Positions 8,141 through 16,570 of a stretch of 49,395 bases of DNA are shown here, one piece after another. The DNA is taken from positions 1-49,395 of the forward strand of contig DATCHD010000069.1 in the NCBI GenBank assembly GCA_036508555.1, in the 5' to 3' direction. Position numbers and translations under genes: made by a program. Each line of letters begins with the position of its first letter. The stretch's first letter is position 1. A model generated the notes under the pieces. That model ran no database searches, was not told where the DNA came from, and worked only from the letters and a program-made list of their open reading frames with translations. The DNA is from CAINVV01 sp036508555. Lineage in GTDB: Bacteria; Bacteroidota; Bacteroidia; Bacteroidales; Prolixibacteraceae.

Positions 8141-10617
8141 TCCCATACAGTCTGATTGAAATTACCAAAATCGTCGGTGGCCGCCTGATTCAACAGGGGG
8201 CTGCGGGTGATGTGCAGATCAGATACCTCTCCTTCGACAGCCGTACCATCCTCTCCGGCCGGGAAACGCTTTTCTTCGCGCTCAGAAACGAAAGAAATGA
8301 TGGACACCATTATATTGTAGAGGCTCAGAAAAAAGAGGTAGCCGCTTTTGTTGTGGAGCAGCTTCCTGGTATGGGAAATGAAAATGCATCTTTTATTCTG
8401 GTCGAAAACTCCCTGAAAGCCCTGCAGCAACTCGCTTCCCATCATCGCCGCAGATTCACTTATCCGGTTACGGCTATCACGGGCAGTAATGGCAAGACAA
8501 TGGTAAAAGAATGGCTGGCCGAAATTCTGGGACCAGTTTCTCATGTGGTCAGAAGTCCGCGCAGTTACAATTCGCAGATTGGTAATCCACTGTCTGTCTG
8601 GCTGATGGATAACAGTTTCGATCTTGCCTTGTTCGAAGCAGGTATATCCCTTCCGGGGGAAATGGAGAAACTTGAAGCAATTTTACGGCCCGATTATGGC
8701 ATTTTTACTCATCCGGGGAATGCCCACCTGGAAAATTTTTCCTCGGTAGAAGAAATTATCTCCGAGAAAGTCAAGCTTTTTAAGAACTGCAGGGTGATCG
8801 TCTATTGCCGGGATTTTGAAATGGTTCACGAGGCACTTTCGAAAGTAACATACAACCACCATCCACGATTTTTCTGCTGGTCTGCCAAGGAACCAGCTGA
8901 TCTGCAAATACTTTCAAAAGAAAGCTTCGGCCAGTCGACCCAAATCACAGCCCTGTTTCAGGACAAAACTATAACCCTCAACATCCCTTTTACCGATGGG
9001 GCGCACATCGAGAATGCCATCCACTGTTGGGCTTTCCTCCTGGCAATAGGCTTTCAGCCAGGAAGTTTCGAGGAGCGGTTCCTGCATCTTTCATCCATTT
9101 CGATGAGACTCGAGATCCGCAAAGGGATCAACGGATGTGCCATCATCGACGACAGCTATAATTCTGACACCGCATCCCTGCTTAACGCCTTGGATTTTCT
9201 GGAGCAACAGAACATTGCTCGTAAATTAAAAAGCACTATCATCCTTTCTGACATTCTCCAGTCGGGTAAAAATTCAGGAATCCTCTACCGGGAAGTCGCG
9301 GAATACCTCCGGTTGCATCATATTAATAGTATCATTGGCATTGGCAAGGAGATCAGCCGTTACCGGGAGCTGTTCGCAGGTGCTGAATCGAGGTTCTTTA
9401 CAGATACGGGTGAGTTTCTGCTCCACTTCAAGGAAGCGGACTTCCACGATGAACTCATTTTGCTGAAAGGAGCGAGAAGTTACAGGTTCGACCGGATATC
9501 CGATCTGTTGCAGGAGAAGAAACACCAGACGGTGATGGAAGTCAACCTGAGCGCGATGGTTCACAACCTCAACCATTACCGGCAGCAACTAAAGCCTGAC
9601 ACCAAACTGATGGCCATGGTCAAGGCCTTTTCTTATGGCACCGGCTCGGTGGAAGTGGCCCGGATCCTGCAGTTCAGAAGAGTCGATTACCTGGCCGTCG
9701 CCATCGCCGACGAAGGCGTCGAATTGCGCAATGCAGGCATCGACCTGCCTATCGTGGTAATGAACCCGGAAGAACACAGCTTCAGTACCATGATAGAAAA
9801 CCGTCTGGAGCCCAATATTTACCGATTTTCCCTTTTGCAAAGTTTCGAAGATGCAGTGAAGAGGAGCGCTACAACCAGCTTTCCGGTGCACATCAAGATC
9901 GACACTGGGATGAAACGGCTGGGATTCGATTCGGCCAATGAAATTGCTGTGCTTGCAGATTATATCCGCTCTCGTGACACCTTGTACATCAGGTCTGTAT
10001 TTACCCATCTTGCTGTGAGTGAAGATCCTGGCAAAGACAGCTTTACAATTCATCAATTTGATCTTTTCCAATCACTTAGCAAAATAATTACTTCCCGGTT
10101 CGACTACAAGATACTCCTTCACATCCTTAATTCTGCAGGGATAGAAAGGTTTCCGGAGATGCAGCTGGACATGGTGAGACTTGGCATCGGTCTTTACGGG
10201 GCCAGTTCAACTCAGTCGGCGCACCTGAAAAACGTTGCCACGCTGAAATCGACCATTTCTCAGATCAAGACTGTTCAGTCCGGAGAAACAGTAGGATATG
10301 GAAGAAATTTTGTAGCGGATCGCCTTACCAGGATTGCCGTTATCCCGATAGGGTACGCCGACGGGTACAGCAGGAAGCTTGGCAACGGTATTGGAAGTGT
10401 GCTGATTAACGGACAATCCGCCCCGGTTGTTGGGACCGTCTGCATGGATATGTGCATGGCAGATGTAACAGACATCGAATGCCGGGAGGATGATACCGTC
10501 ATCCTATTCGGGGAGGGTCAGTCAGTCAGTAAAGTGGCAGAATGGATGGGAACAATTCCTTACGAAGTCCTTACGACAGTTGGGCAAAGGGTGAAACGGA
10601 TATATTTTGAAGAGTGA
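8137..10617 (+). CDS. murF: Bifunctional MurF ligase-alanine racemase fusion
   Basis: An 826-residue fusion. Residues 1 to about 460 are UDP-MurNAc-tripeptide:D-Ala-D-Ala ligase (MurF), with the ATP site GSNGKT at about 116-121, the adjacent MVKEWL, and IDDSYNSDTASLLNAL where MurF has its DxYNANP-type motif. Residues from about 464 are alanine racemase, with the pyridoxal-phosphate lysine K496 in MAMVKAFSYG, the catalytic Tyr721 in VGYGRN, then AVIPIGYADGYSR and CMDMCMADVT. It thus makes D-Ala and adds D-Ala-D-Ala to the peptidoglycan precursor. This fusion is known in Bacteroidota. The frame opens at a GTG 27 bp upstream, but the ATG overlapping the tdk stop is preferred. Confidence 0.94.
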   Translation: MIPYSLIEITKIVGGRLIQQGAAGDVQIRYLSFDSRTILSGRETLFFALRNERNDGHHYIVEAQKKEVAAFVVEQLPGMGNENASFILVENSLKALQQLASHHRRRFTYPVTAITGSNGKTMVKEWLAEILGPVSHVVRSPRSYNSQIGNPLSVWLMDNSFDLALFEAGISLPGEMEKLEAILRPDYGIFTHPGNAHLENFSSVEEIISEKVKLFKNCRVIVYCRDFEMVHEALSKVTYNHHPRFFCWSAKEPADLQILSKESFGQSTQITALFQDKTITLNIPFTDGAHIENAIHCWAFLLAIGFQPGSFEERFLHLSSISMRLEIRKGINGCAIIDDSYNSDTASLLNALDFLEQQNIARKLKSTIILSDILQSGKNSGILYREVAEYLRLHHINSIIGIGKEISRYRELFAGAESRFFTDTGEFLLHFKEADFHDELILLKGARSYRFDRISDLLQEKKHQTVMEVNLSAMVHNLNHYRQQLKPDTKLMAMVKAFSYGTGSVEVARILQFRRVDYLAVAIADEGVELRNAGIDLPIVVMNPEEHSFSTMIENRLEPNIYRFSLLQSFEDAVKRSATTSFPVHIKIDTGMKRLGFDSANEIAVLADYIRSRDTLYIRSVFTHLAVSEDPGKDSFTIHQFDLFQSLSKIITSRFDYKILLHILNSAGIERFPEMQLDMVRLGIGLYGASSTQSAHLKNVATLKSTISQIKTVQSGETVGYGRNFVADRLTRIAVIPIGYADGYSRKLGNGIGSVLINGQSAPVVGTVCMDMCMADVTDIECREDDTVILFGEGQSVSKVAEWMGTIPYEVLTTVGQRVKRIYFEE

Positions 10618-11316
10618 TTACCCCTGTTTGCTGATCTTCTCGAGTTTTACGATATCAGTGATCTTGATTTTACGTCCATCCATGGCAATAATTTTCTCTC
10701 CTGCAAAAGTAGAAAGCGTTCGGATGGCATTGGAAGCGGTCATATTGGAAAGACTGGCCAGATCTTCCCGCAGAAGATAGACTTTTAAGGTCTGATTGTC
10801 ATTCTCAAAACCGTATTTTTCTATTAGGAACAGGATGGACTCTGCAAGTCTTCCACGGATGTGTTTCTGCGTAAGGCTGACCGTGCGGTGATTGGAATGA
10901 CCCAGTTCGAGGGCCAGGTCTTTTAAAAGGGCCAGAGAGAAGTTGTAGTTTTTCAGTAAAACCTGGTACATAATTTCCGGGGGGATCGTCACAATTTCGG
11001 AATCTTCTATGGCGATGGCGGTACCGTTGTGGGGTTCTCCTGCCAGAAGTGAACGGTAGCTAATCAAACCATTGTCAGTAAACATCCTGATAATCTGTTC
11101 CCTGCCGCTAATTCCTTCTTTGATCATCTTCACTTTACCCTCCTTGAGATACTGCATCCCGTCGGGAGTATCACCCTCTTTGAAAATGTAATCGTTTTTT
11201 CTGTAATGAGTAGAGGTACAAGCAGTTTTCACAACAGACATCTCGTCGGAAGTCAGCATACTAAAAATGCAGTTTTCACCTCTGAACTGACTCTCGAAAC
11301 TAAGAATATCGGACAT
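10618..11316 (-). CDS. Crp/Fnr-family transcriptional regulator
   Basis: 232 residues: an N-terminal cyclic-nucleotide-binding-like beta-roll (about 20-125, with YIFKEGDTPDGMQYLKEGKVKM), a dimerisation helix (KNYNFSLALLKDLALELGH) and a C-terminal winged helix-turn-helix (about 150-225) with LREDLASLSNMTASNAIRTL as the recognition unit. No Fnr-type cysteine cluster is apparent, so it is unlikely to be an iron-sulfur oxygen sensor; the ligand is unknown. The stop abuts the murF-alr stop directly, with no spacer between the convergent genes. A minus-strand -7 box TATTTTTG (11350-11343) lies 27 bp upstream of the ATG. Confidence 0.9.
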   Translation of the reverse strand: MSDILSFESQFRGENCIFSMLTSDEMSVVKTACTSTHYRKNDYIFKEGDTPDGMQYLKEGKVKMIKEGISGREQIIRMFTDNGLISYRSLLAGEPHNGTAIAIEDSEIVTIPPEIMYQVLLKNYNFSLALLKDLALELGHSNHRTVSLTQKHIRGRLAESILFLIEKYGFENDNQTLKVYLLREDLASLSNMTASNAIRTLSTFAGEKIIAMDGRKIKITDIVKLEKISKQG

Positions 11317-11389
11317 TGGACGAAAAATATGTTTTACAACATCAAAAATATAAAATAATGTGATAATTTGCTAATATGCTAATCCTGCT

Positions 11390-11412
11390 CTCCCTCGTTT
11401 GAAACGAGGGAG
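11390..11412. repeat. Dispersed palindrome, copy 1 (CCCTCGTTT-g-AAACGAGGG)
   Basis: A perfect inverted repeat with 11-bp arms (CTCCCTCGTTT and its complement) and one central base, between the Crp gene and the end of nadE. A second copy is at 45651-45673; there the outermost pairs are changed but still complementary. Confidence 0.85.
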
Positions 11413-11445
11413 GACAAAGAGGACAATCAAACTGCGAAGCGCAAA

Positions 11446-13095
11446 CTACTTCGGGTAAACCGCCACAATTGGCATCTTTCGCCCAAAACCGAATGCCTTG
11501 GAAGAGACACGCAACGTAGGCGGCGCCTGGAAACGCTTGTATTCATTGTAGTTGACGAGCGTCACTACTTTCCGGACCACCGATTCATCGAAGCCGGCAT
11601 CGAGGAGTTGCTGCACACTTTTCGCCAGATCGATGTACTGATATAAGATGACATCCAGCAGATCATATTCAGGCAAAGAATCAGAATCTTTCTGATCAGG
11701 CCTCAACTCAGCAGAAGGAGGTTTTTGAATTGTATTATTCGGTATAATCTCTTCTTCCCTGTTGATATATCTCGAAAGCTGGTATACTTCTGTCTTGTAG
11801 AGGTCGCCTAAGACGGACAATCCTCCGTTCATATCTCCGTAAAGGGTGCCATAACCGACAGCAGCCTCGCTCTTATTGGATGTATTAAGCAAAATGTAGC
11901 CAAACTTGTTCGAAAAAGCCATTAACAACGTCCCCCGGATACGGGCCTGAATATTTTCTTCCGTCAGGTCGGCAGGCAAGCCGCGAAAGATTTCTGCCAA
12001 TCCCTGATCGAATTCAGTGGCAATATTGTGAATAGGGATGATCTCATAGACGACACCCAGCTTTTCGGCCAAAGCGATCGCGTCTGTAACCGAATGGTCG
12101 GAAGAGTATTGAGAAGGCATCAGCAGCACTCTCACATTTTCGGTTCCCAGGGCACGGACGGCCAGTACCAGGGTGAGCGCAGAATCTATTCCGCCGGACA
12201 GTCCGAGTGTGGCCCTTTTTAATCCGGATTTCAGGAAATAATCACGGATCCCGAGTACGAGCGCCTGGCAAATTTTCTCCATGGGATCTACCTGGGCCTT
12301 TACCTCTTCTGTGTCAACTTCATTAGTATCTATGATGGCAAAATCTTCCCTGAAATAGGCCATCTCCTTTACCACGGAGCCCTGAGGATCGATCATCATG
12401 GAGCCACCATCGAAAATCAGTTCCGTCTGGGCGCCTACCTGGTTCACATAAACGACTGGCACATTATATTTTACAGCATTTTCGACAAGGATCTCCTTCC
12501 TGGTAAGTTCCTGGTGGAAAGAAAATGGGGAAGCCGAGAGATTGATAACAAGATCCGGATTCAGTTTGCTGTATTCCTCCATTGGAGAGGTGGCGTAGAG
12601 GTTTTCACGTCCAAAAGAGTTCATGACCTTCTGGTTGTACCACAAGTCCTCACAAATGGTCACCGCAATTTTATATCCCATGAAATCGACCAGGTTAAAT
12701 TCCCTGTTAGATTCAAAATGTCGATATTCATCAAATACATCATAAGTTGGCAGCAAGGTCTTGTGGTGAACGCTTTTGATTTTCCCGTCCTGCAGGAAGA
12801 AGGCAGAGTTGTAGAGCATCTTTCCGTTCGGGCTGGGGTTGATACTGGGTCCGCCAACCAAAGCCGCAATGCCTATACAATGGGAGGCAATCCGGTTGAT
12901 GGCAACTAGTGACTCCTGAATAAATTCGAGTCTTTCCAGAAGATCATTTGGATAATATCCACAGACAGACAATTCCGAAAATACAACAAGATTAGCATTT
13001 TCGGTTTTTGCCATTCCGATAGCAGAGATGATTTTCTCACTGTTTGCAGGAAAATTTCCTACATGATAATTCAGTTGGGCAAGGGCAATCCTCAT
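11446..13095 (-). CDS. nadE: Glutamine-dependent NAD+ synthetase
   Basis: A 549-residue two-domain enzyme that amidates deamido-NAD to NAD+ using glutamine and ATP. The N-terminal nitrilase-type glutaminase (about 1-265) has its triad: Glu41 in VVFSELSVCGY, Lys in HHKTLLPTYDVFDE and Cys in VTICEDLWYN. The C-terminal NAD synthase domain carries the PP-loop LGLSGGIDSAL and later NTSNKSEAAVGYGTLYGD. A -7 box (TATTTTTG, minus strand 13127-13120) is 25 bp upstream of the ATG. It is divergent from gldB; nadE-gldB adjacency is familiar in Bacteroidota. Confidence 0.96.
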   Translation of the reverse strand: MRIALAQLNYHVGNFPANSEKIISAIGMAKTENANLVVFSELSVCGYYPNDLLERLEFIQESLVAINRIASHCIGIAALVGGPSINPSPNGKMLYNSAFFLQDGKIKSVHHKTLLPTYDVFDEYRHFESNREFNLVDFMGYKIAVTICEDLWYNQKVMNSFGRENLYATSPMEEYSKLNPDLVINLSASPFSFHQELTRKEILVENAVKYNVPVVYVNQVGAQTELIFDGGSMMIDPQGSVVKEMAYFREDFAIIDTNEVDTEEVKAQVDPMEKICQALVLGIRDYFLKSGLKRATLGLSGGIDSALTLVLAVRALGTENVRVLLMPSQYSSDHSVTDAIALAEKLGVVYEIIPIHNIATEFDQGLAEIFRGLPADLTEENIQARIRGTLLMAFSNKFGYILLNTSNKSEAAVGYGTLYGDMNGGLSVLGDLYKTEVYQLSRYINREEEIIPNNTIQKPPSAELRPDQKDSDSLPEYDLLDVILYQYIDLAKSVQQLLDAGFDESVVRKVVTLVNYNEYKRFQAPPTLRVSSKAFGFGRKMPIVAVYPK

Positions 13096-13198
13096 GAATC
13101 AAAAAAATTGGTGACACAACAAAAATAGATAAATTCACATCGAAAAATGAAAAATGAAATTGGGAAATTAACGACTATCCCTGTCGAAGGGCAGATGC

Positions 13199-13255
13199 TC
13201 CAACGGATTTGCAATCCGTTGGAAAACGACCACCAACGGATTGCAAATCCGCTGG
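13199..13255. repeat. Paired palindromes CCAACGGATT...AATCCGTTGG
   Basis: Two small palindromes lie 10 bp apart. The first (13200-13222 with flank) has 10-bp arms CCAACGGATT/AATCCGTTGG and a TGC loop; the second (13233-13255) has arms CCAACGGATT/AATCCGCTGG with one mismatch and a GCA loop. The two are also inverted copies of each other. A fragment of the neighbouring repeat family (CCCTGTCGAAGGG) sits just upstream at about 13179-13191. Confidence 0.85.
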
Positions 13256-13273
13256 AGCAAGTCTGCTGGAGCA

Positions 13274-13337
13274 CCGGTCCCTGAGCCTGTCGAAGGGCCT
13301 GGCGGCCGGAAGGCCCTTCGACAGGCTCAGGGACCGG
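13274..13337. repeat. Perfect 27-bp inverted repeat (family CTTCGACAGGCTCAGGG)
   Basis: Arms 13274-13300 and 13311-13337 are exact reverse complements over 27 bp, separated by a 10-bp loop. It sits between the divergent genes nadE and gldB, in the gldB leader. The same core occurs at 14436-14496, 35001-35066 and 41535-41559. Confidence 0.9.
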
Positions 13338-13392
13338 GAGATCGAAGGGTCGAAGGGGGAAAATGGGAACTGGGAAAATGAGAGAATTAGCT

Positions 13393-14409
13393 ATGAGAAA
13401 GGATTTGAAGTTGTTGATTTATTTATTCGTTGGATTGATGGTGGTGACGGCCTGCCATAGGAATCCGTTGAAGATCGATGTATCAAAGATCGATCTTTCG
13501 CTTCAGGTTGGTCGGTTGGATCAAGATTTGGCGCAAGTAAAAAGTGAAAATATTAACCTTCTCCTTCCACAATTACAAAAGAAATACCATCCGTTTTTCG
13601 AAATATACAACCGGGAGGTGCTGGGAATCGGCGGCTCCCGCGATTCCCTCTATGCCACTTACCTTCTTACTTTCCTAAAAGATTCCACGTATACGGGACC
13701 CAAACAATACGCAGACTCCCTTTTTAGCGATTTTCAACCCTATATTCAGCAGCTCGATCAGGCCTTCAGGCACTATAAATACTATTTTCCGGAGCTCAAA
13801 ATTCCATTCATCTGTACTTACCTCTCAGGATTTAATCAGTCGGTCGTTACCTCTCCGGATGCACTCGGAATCAGCCTGGACAAATACCTTGGTCCACAAT
13901 GCCGTTTTTACCGTCAACTGGGCATCCCGGAATACAAGAGACGAAACATGCACCCTCAAAAGATTGTCTATGATGCAGTCTATGGGTTTGCATCACAACA
14001 GTTTGAATATAAGGGAAATGTTGAGACTTTGATTTCTGCCATGATCCACCAGGGAAAACTCCTCTATTTTCTCGACGCGATGGTTCCGGAGAGCCCGGAC
14101 AGTCTCAAAATCGGATATACCAAAGAGCAGTTGAAATGGTGCGAGTCACACCAGGCAGAAATGTGGAGTTTTCTCATCGAGCGGAAGATGCTTTTCTCAG
14201 GCGACCGCATGGAGGTGGTAAGGTTTATCAATCCAGCTCCTTTCACCACTCCTTTCGGACAGAAATCACCCGGAAGAACCGGTGCCTGGATTGGGTGGCA
14301 GATTGTAAAAAGCTATTTGAAGAAAAATCCAAAGGTATCCCTGAGAGCGTTAATGGAAGAGAACGATTACCACAAGATACTTAATGAGTCGGGCTATTCT
14401 CCCGACTGA
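13393..14409 (+). CDS. gldB: Gliding motility-associated lipoprotein GldB
   Basis: 338 residues from the ATG at 13393, which gives a compact lipoprotein signal (MRKDLKLLIYLFVGLMVVTAC, lipobox VTAC). An in-frame ATG 30 bp upstream would add ten residues ahead of it and is less likely. Family features: LDQDLAQVKSENI near the start, the central SGFNQSVVTSPDALGISLDKYLG and YRQLGIPEYKRRNM, and GRTGAWIGWQIVKSYLKKNP near the end. GldB is a membrane-anchored protein needed for gliding in Flavobacterium and associated with the gliding/type IX secretion machinery. The usual partner gldC is not next to it. The upstream region is filled with inverted repeats, so its promoter is unclear. Confidence 0.85.
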   Translation: MRKDLKLLIYLFVGLMVVTACHRNPLKIDVSKIDLSLQVGRLDQDLAQVKSENINLLLPQLQKKYHPFFEIYNREVLGIGGSRDSLYATYLLTFLKDSTYTGPKQYADSLFSDFQPYIQQLDQAFRHYKYYFPELKIPFICTYLSGFNQSVVTSPDALGISLDKYLGPQCRFYRQLGIPEYKRRNMHPQKIVYDAVYGFASQQFEYKGNVETLISAMIHQGKLLYFLDAMVPESPDSLKIGYTKEQLKWCESHQAEMWSFLIERKMLFSGDRMEVVRFINPAPFTTPFGQKSPGRTGAWIGWQIVKSYLKKNPKVSLRALMEENDYHKILNESGYSPD

Positions 14410-14435
14410 AACCTTCGAATTTTTTTATGTGCAAA

Positions 14436-14496
14436 GCCCTTCGACAGGGGCTCAGGGACCGGAAAAACCACCCGGTCCCTGAGCCTGTCGAAGGGC
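14436..14496. repeat. Inverted repeat between convergent gldB and DUF1080 genes, possible bidirectional terminator
   Basis: Arms 14436-14462 and 14472-14496 belong to the CTTCGACAGGCTCAGGG family. They are complementary except for a two-base GG insertion in the left arm, and the loop is 9 nt. Position between two converging stops suits a bidirectional terminator, but there is no strong T-run, so that role is inference. Confidence 0.8.
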
Positions 14497-14498
14497 CA

Positions 14499-14538
14499 AC
14501 GCGCGAAGCGCAAACATTTCAAACGCGCGAAGCGCAAG
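14499..14538. repeat. Direct repeat ACGCGCGAAGCGCAA, two copies
   Basis: Two copies begin at 14499 and 14523, 24 bp apart. Each contains the short palindrome GCGCGAAGCGC. A shorter relative (TGCGAAGCGCAAAC) begins at 11433, right at the end of nadE. Confidence 0.75.
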
Positions 14539-14541
14539 TTT

Positions 14542-15342
14542 TTAAAGCGGCCGAATCTTGATATTGCGGAACCAAACATCATTTCCATGATCCTGCAAAG
14601 CAATATAACCCTCCTTCGGAACATTGGCCCAATCAGAATTGTTAGATGAGAACTTGGAATTCTTCACCATCTCGTTCCATTCCGGAGTCCAAAGATGATA
14701 TTCCACGATGGTTTCACCGTTTTGCTTATGCACGACAGTACCTTGATAGACAATTATTTCAACACTGTTCCATTCTCCTGCAGGCTTGGTATTTTGTGGT
14801 TTGGCAGGAATCAGGTCATATAGCGATCCCGCTTTGCGATTTCCATCTTTTCCAAGTAAAGCATCCGGGTGAAGGTCGTTATCCAGGATCTGAAACTCGG
14901 GAGCGGTTTTCGCGATTTTCTTACCTTCCTTTTCGGTTCCCAGATAAAAAATCCCTGAATTACCTCCTGGAGAAATTTTCCACTCTATTTTAAGATCGAA
15001 ATTTGAAAACTGTCTCTGAGCAAAAAGGATATCACCACCATTGGCAGCTCCAGCTTCTCCCCTACCAGATCCGATGCACTTCAGGTTTCCATCCTCAATC
15101 ACCCAACCAGCGGGAAAAGTAGTTTTGTTGACGCCACGCCAGCCTTCGCCATTCTTCCCGTTAAATAACAGAAGCCATCCCTTGCTTACTTCTGAAGGCG
15201 TAAGTTTGTTCATCTCATCGACTATAGCATGCTTTTGAACTTCGTTGCTTTTCTGAGAATCGGAAGACTGCTTCTTGGGTTGAGTATTACAACTCACTGC
15301 AAAAAAAGCAACGGCAGTCATGGTTATAAGGATGTTCTTCAT
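14542..15342 (-). CDS. DUF1080 (3-keto-disaccharide hydrolase-type) lipoprotein
   Basis: 266 residues with a lipoprotein signal (MKNILITMTAVAFFAVSC, Cys18), a short polar Gln/Ser/Lys linker, then one DUF1080 domain to the C-terminus: GWLLLFNGKNGEGWRG, WKISPGGNSGIFYLGTE, APEFQILDND and the end HGNDVWFRNIKIRPL. DUF1080 is a concanavalin-like beta-sandwich; some members hydrolyse 3-keto-glycosides, so an envelope role in sugar breakdown is likely but not proven. It stands alone, divergent from pfkA and convergent with gldB. Confidence 0.87.
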   Translation of the reverse strand: MKNILITMTAVAFFAVSCNTQPKKQSSDSQKSNEVQKHAIVDEMNKLTPSEVSKGWLLLFNGKNGEGWRGVNKTTFPAGWVIEDGNLKCIGSGRGEAGAANGGDILFAQRQFSNFDLKIEWKISPGGNSGIFYLGTEKEGKKIAKTAPEFQILDNDLHPDALLGKDGNRKAGSLYDLIPAKPQNTKPAGEWNSVEIIVYQGTVVHKQNGETIVEYHLWTPEWNEMVKNSKFSSNNSDWANVPKEGYIALQDHGNDVWFRNIKIRPL

Positions 15343-15443
15343 TTGTAAAGAATTTGGTCTTTAATACTACTCCCGCGAAATTACAAATTTTATACTAAAC
15401 AAATAAAAAAGACATTTTTTTCGCGAACGAAGATTAAAGGTTG

Positions 15444-15451
15444 TAACTTTG
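15444..15451 (+). promoter_or_regulatory. -7 box of the pfkA promoter
   Basis: TAACTTTG matches TAnnTTTG exactly, 40 bp before the pfkA ATG. The T-rich stretch at 15412-15420 is the only -33-like candidate and its spacing is somewhat long. Confidence 0.45.
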
Positions 15452-15491
15452 GAAACAGGAAAGACGTAATCATTAAACAGTTAATAAAAAT

Positions 15492-16514
15492 ATGGCAAAA
15501 AGAATAGGGATATTGACTGCAGGAGGGGATTGTCCCGGACTAAACGCGGCTATCCGTGGCGTTGGTAAAACGGCCATTTTGAATCACGGGATGGAAGTTA
15601 TCGGCTTCACGGCAGGATTCAGTGGACTTATTTGGAAAGAATACGTCGAATTGGATGAATCCAAACTTTCAGGCATTCTTACTGTGGGTGGGACGATCCT
15701 GGGTACTTCCAGAGAGAAACCATTCAAAATGGAGAAGGGTGAAGAGACGAATGAAAAACCAGCTCTAATTAAGAAAAACTACAATGATCTGGAGTTGGAT
15801 TGCATCGTCTGCATCGGAGGAAATGGGACTATGAAGACTGCATGGCAGTTGCAAAAGATGGGTATCAATGTGATCGGGATTCCGAAGACTATTGATAATG
15901 ATGTTTTTGGCACTGAAATTACTTTCGGTTTCGATTCAGCCGTTACCATTGCAACTGAGGCAATTGACAGACTTCATACCACTGCCAATTCTCATCAAAG
16001 GGCAATGGTGATCGAAGTGATGGGACACGATGCAGGCTGGATTGCACTCTATGCCGGTTTGGCCGGAGGGGGCGATATCATTCTGATACCTGAAATAAAA
16101 TATAATATTAATAGTGTCTGTCAATCCATTGAGAATAGGTTCTCTTTGAAAAAACCATATTCCATCGTTGTTGTTGCAGAAGGCATCGAACATCCGCCTC
16201 ATATATCTGCCTCCTCTTACATTGCCGAAAGGATCCAAACACTGACAGGCATCGAGACACGCGATACCCGCCTTGGTTATGTTCAAAGAGGTGGAAGTCC
16301 GTCGGCCATGGATCGTATCCTGGCCACCCGGTATGGAGCTTTTGCAGTTGAACTGATTGTTAATGGTAATTACGGTCAGATGGTGGCTGTCGAAAACGGC
16401 AAAATCGGATCAGTTCCCCTGGAAAAGGTGGGAGGAAAACTTAGCCTCGTCGATCCCAATGATTCACTCATAGAAAAAGCCCGAAATATGGGTGTCTATT
16501 TTGGGGATGAATAA
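15492..16514 (+). CDS. pfkA: 6-phosphofructokinase, PfkA superfamily
   Basis: 340 residues phosphorylating fructose 6-phosphate in glycolysis. Visible motifs: GILTAGGDCPGLNAAIRG (phosphoryl-donor loop), IGGNGTMKTA, GIPKTIDND with the catalytic Asp, and RGGSPSAMDRILATRYG. At the two positions that separate donor use, there is Gly in GGNGT, as in ATP enzymes rather than the Asp of pyrophosphate enzymes, and Lys in PKTIDND, as in group III enzymes rather than the Gly of E. coli PfkA. This combination fits an ATP-using group III enzyme, but pyrophosphate use is not excluded from sequence alone. Confidence 0.92.
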   Translation: MAKRIGILTAGGDCPGLNAAIRGVGKTAILNHGMEVIGFTAGFSGLIWKEYVELDESKLSGILTVGGTILGTSREKPFKMEKGEETNEKPALIKKNYNDLELDCIVCIGGNGTMKTAWQLQKMGINVIGIPKTIDNDVFGTEITFGFDSAVTIATEAIDRLHTTANSHQRAMVIEVMGHDAGWIALYAGLAGGGDIILIPEIKYNINSVCQSIENRFSLKKPYSIVVVAEGIEHPPHISASSYIAERIQTLTGIETRDTRLGYVQRGGSPSAMDRILATRYGAFAVELIVNGNYGQMVAVENGKIGSVPLEKVGGKLSLVDPNDSLIEKARNMGVYFGDE

Positions 16515-16520
16515 TTTTTT

Positions 16521-16528
16521 TAGTTTTG
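16521..16528 (+). promoter_or_regulatory. -7 box candidate for the DUF1573-meaB pair
   Basis: TAGTTTTG matches TAnnTTTG and lies 42 bp before the ATG at 16571. TTG at 16501-16503 is 17 nt upstream, slightly short for a -33 element. Confidence 0.35.
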
Positions 16529-16570
16529 TCAGGGAATTTTGTTTTTGAAGTAATTTAATTTTTTTTACCA

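Noticed and set aside
13209..13460. Open frame of 83 codons across the gldB leader
   Set aside because: It mostly translates the inverted repeats (LSLSKG, PFDRLRDRE), a well-known false-gene signature, and overlaps the true gldB start in another frame.
14394..14624. Open frame of 76 codons on the minus strand downstream of the DUF1080 gene
   Set aside because: It again translates repeat DNA (PFDRLRDR) and overlaps the end of a clear gene.
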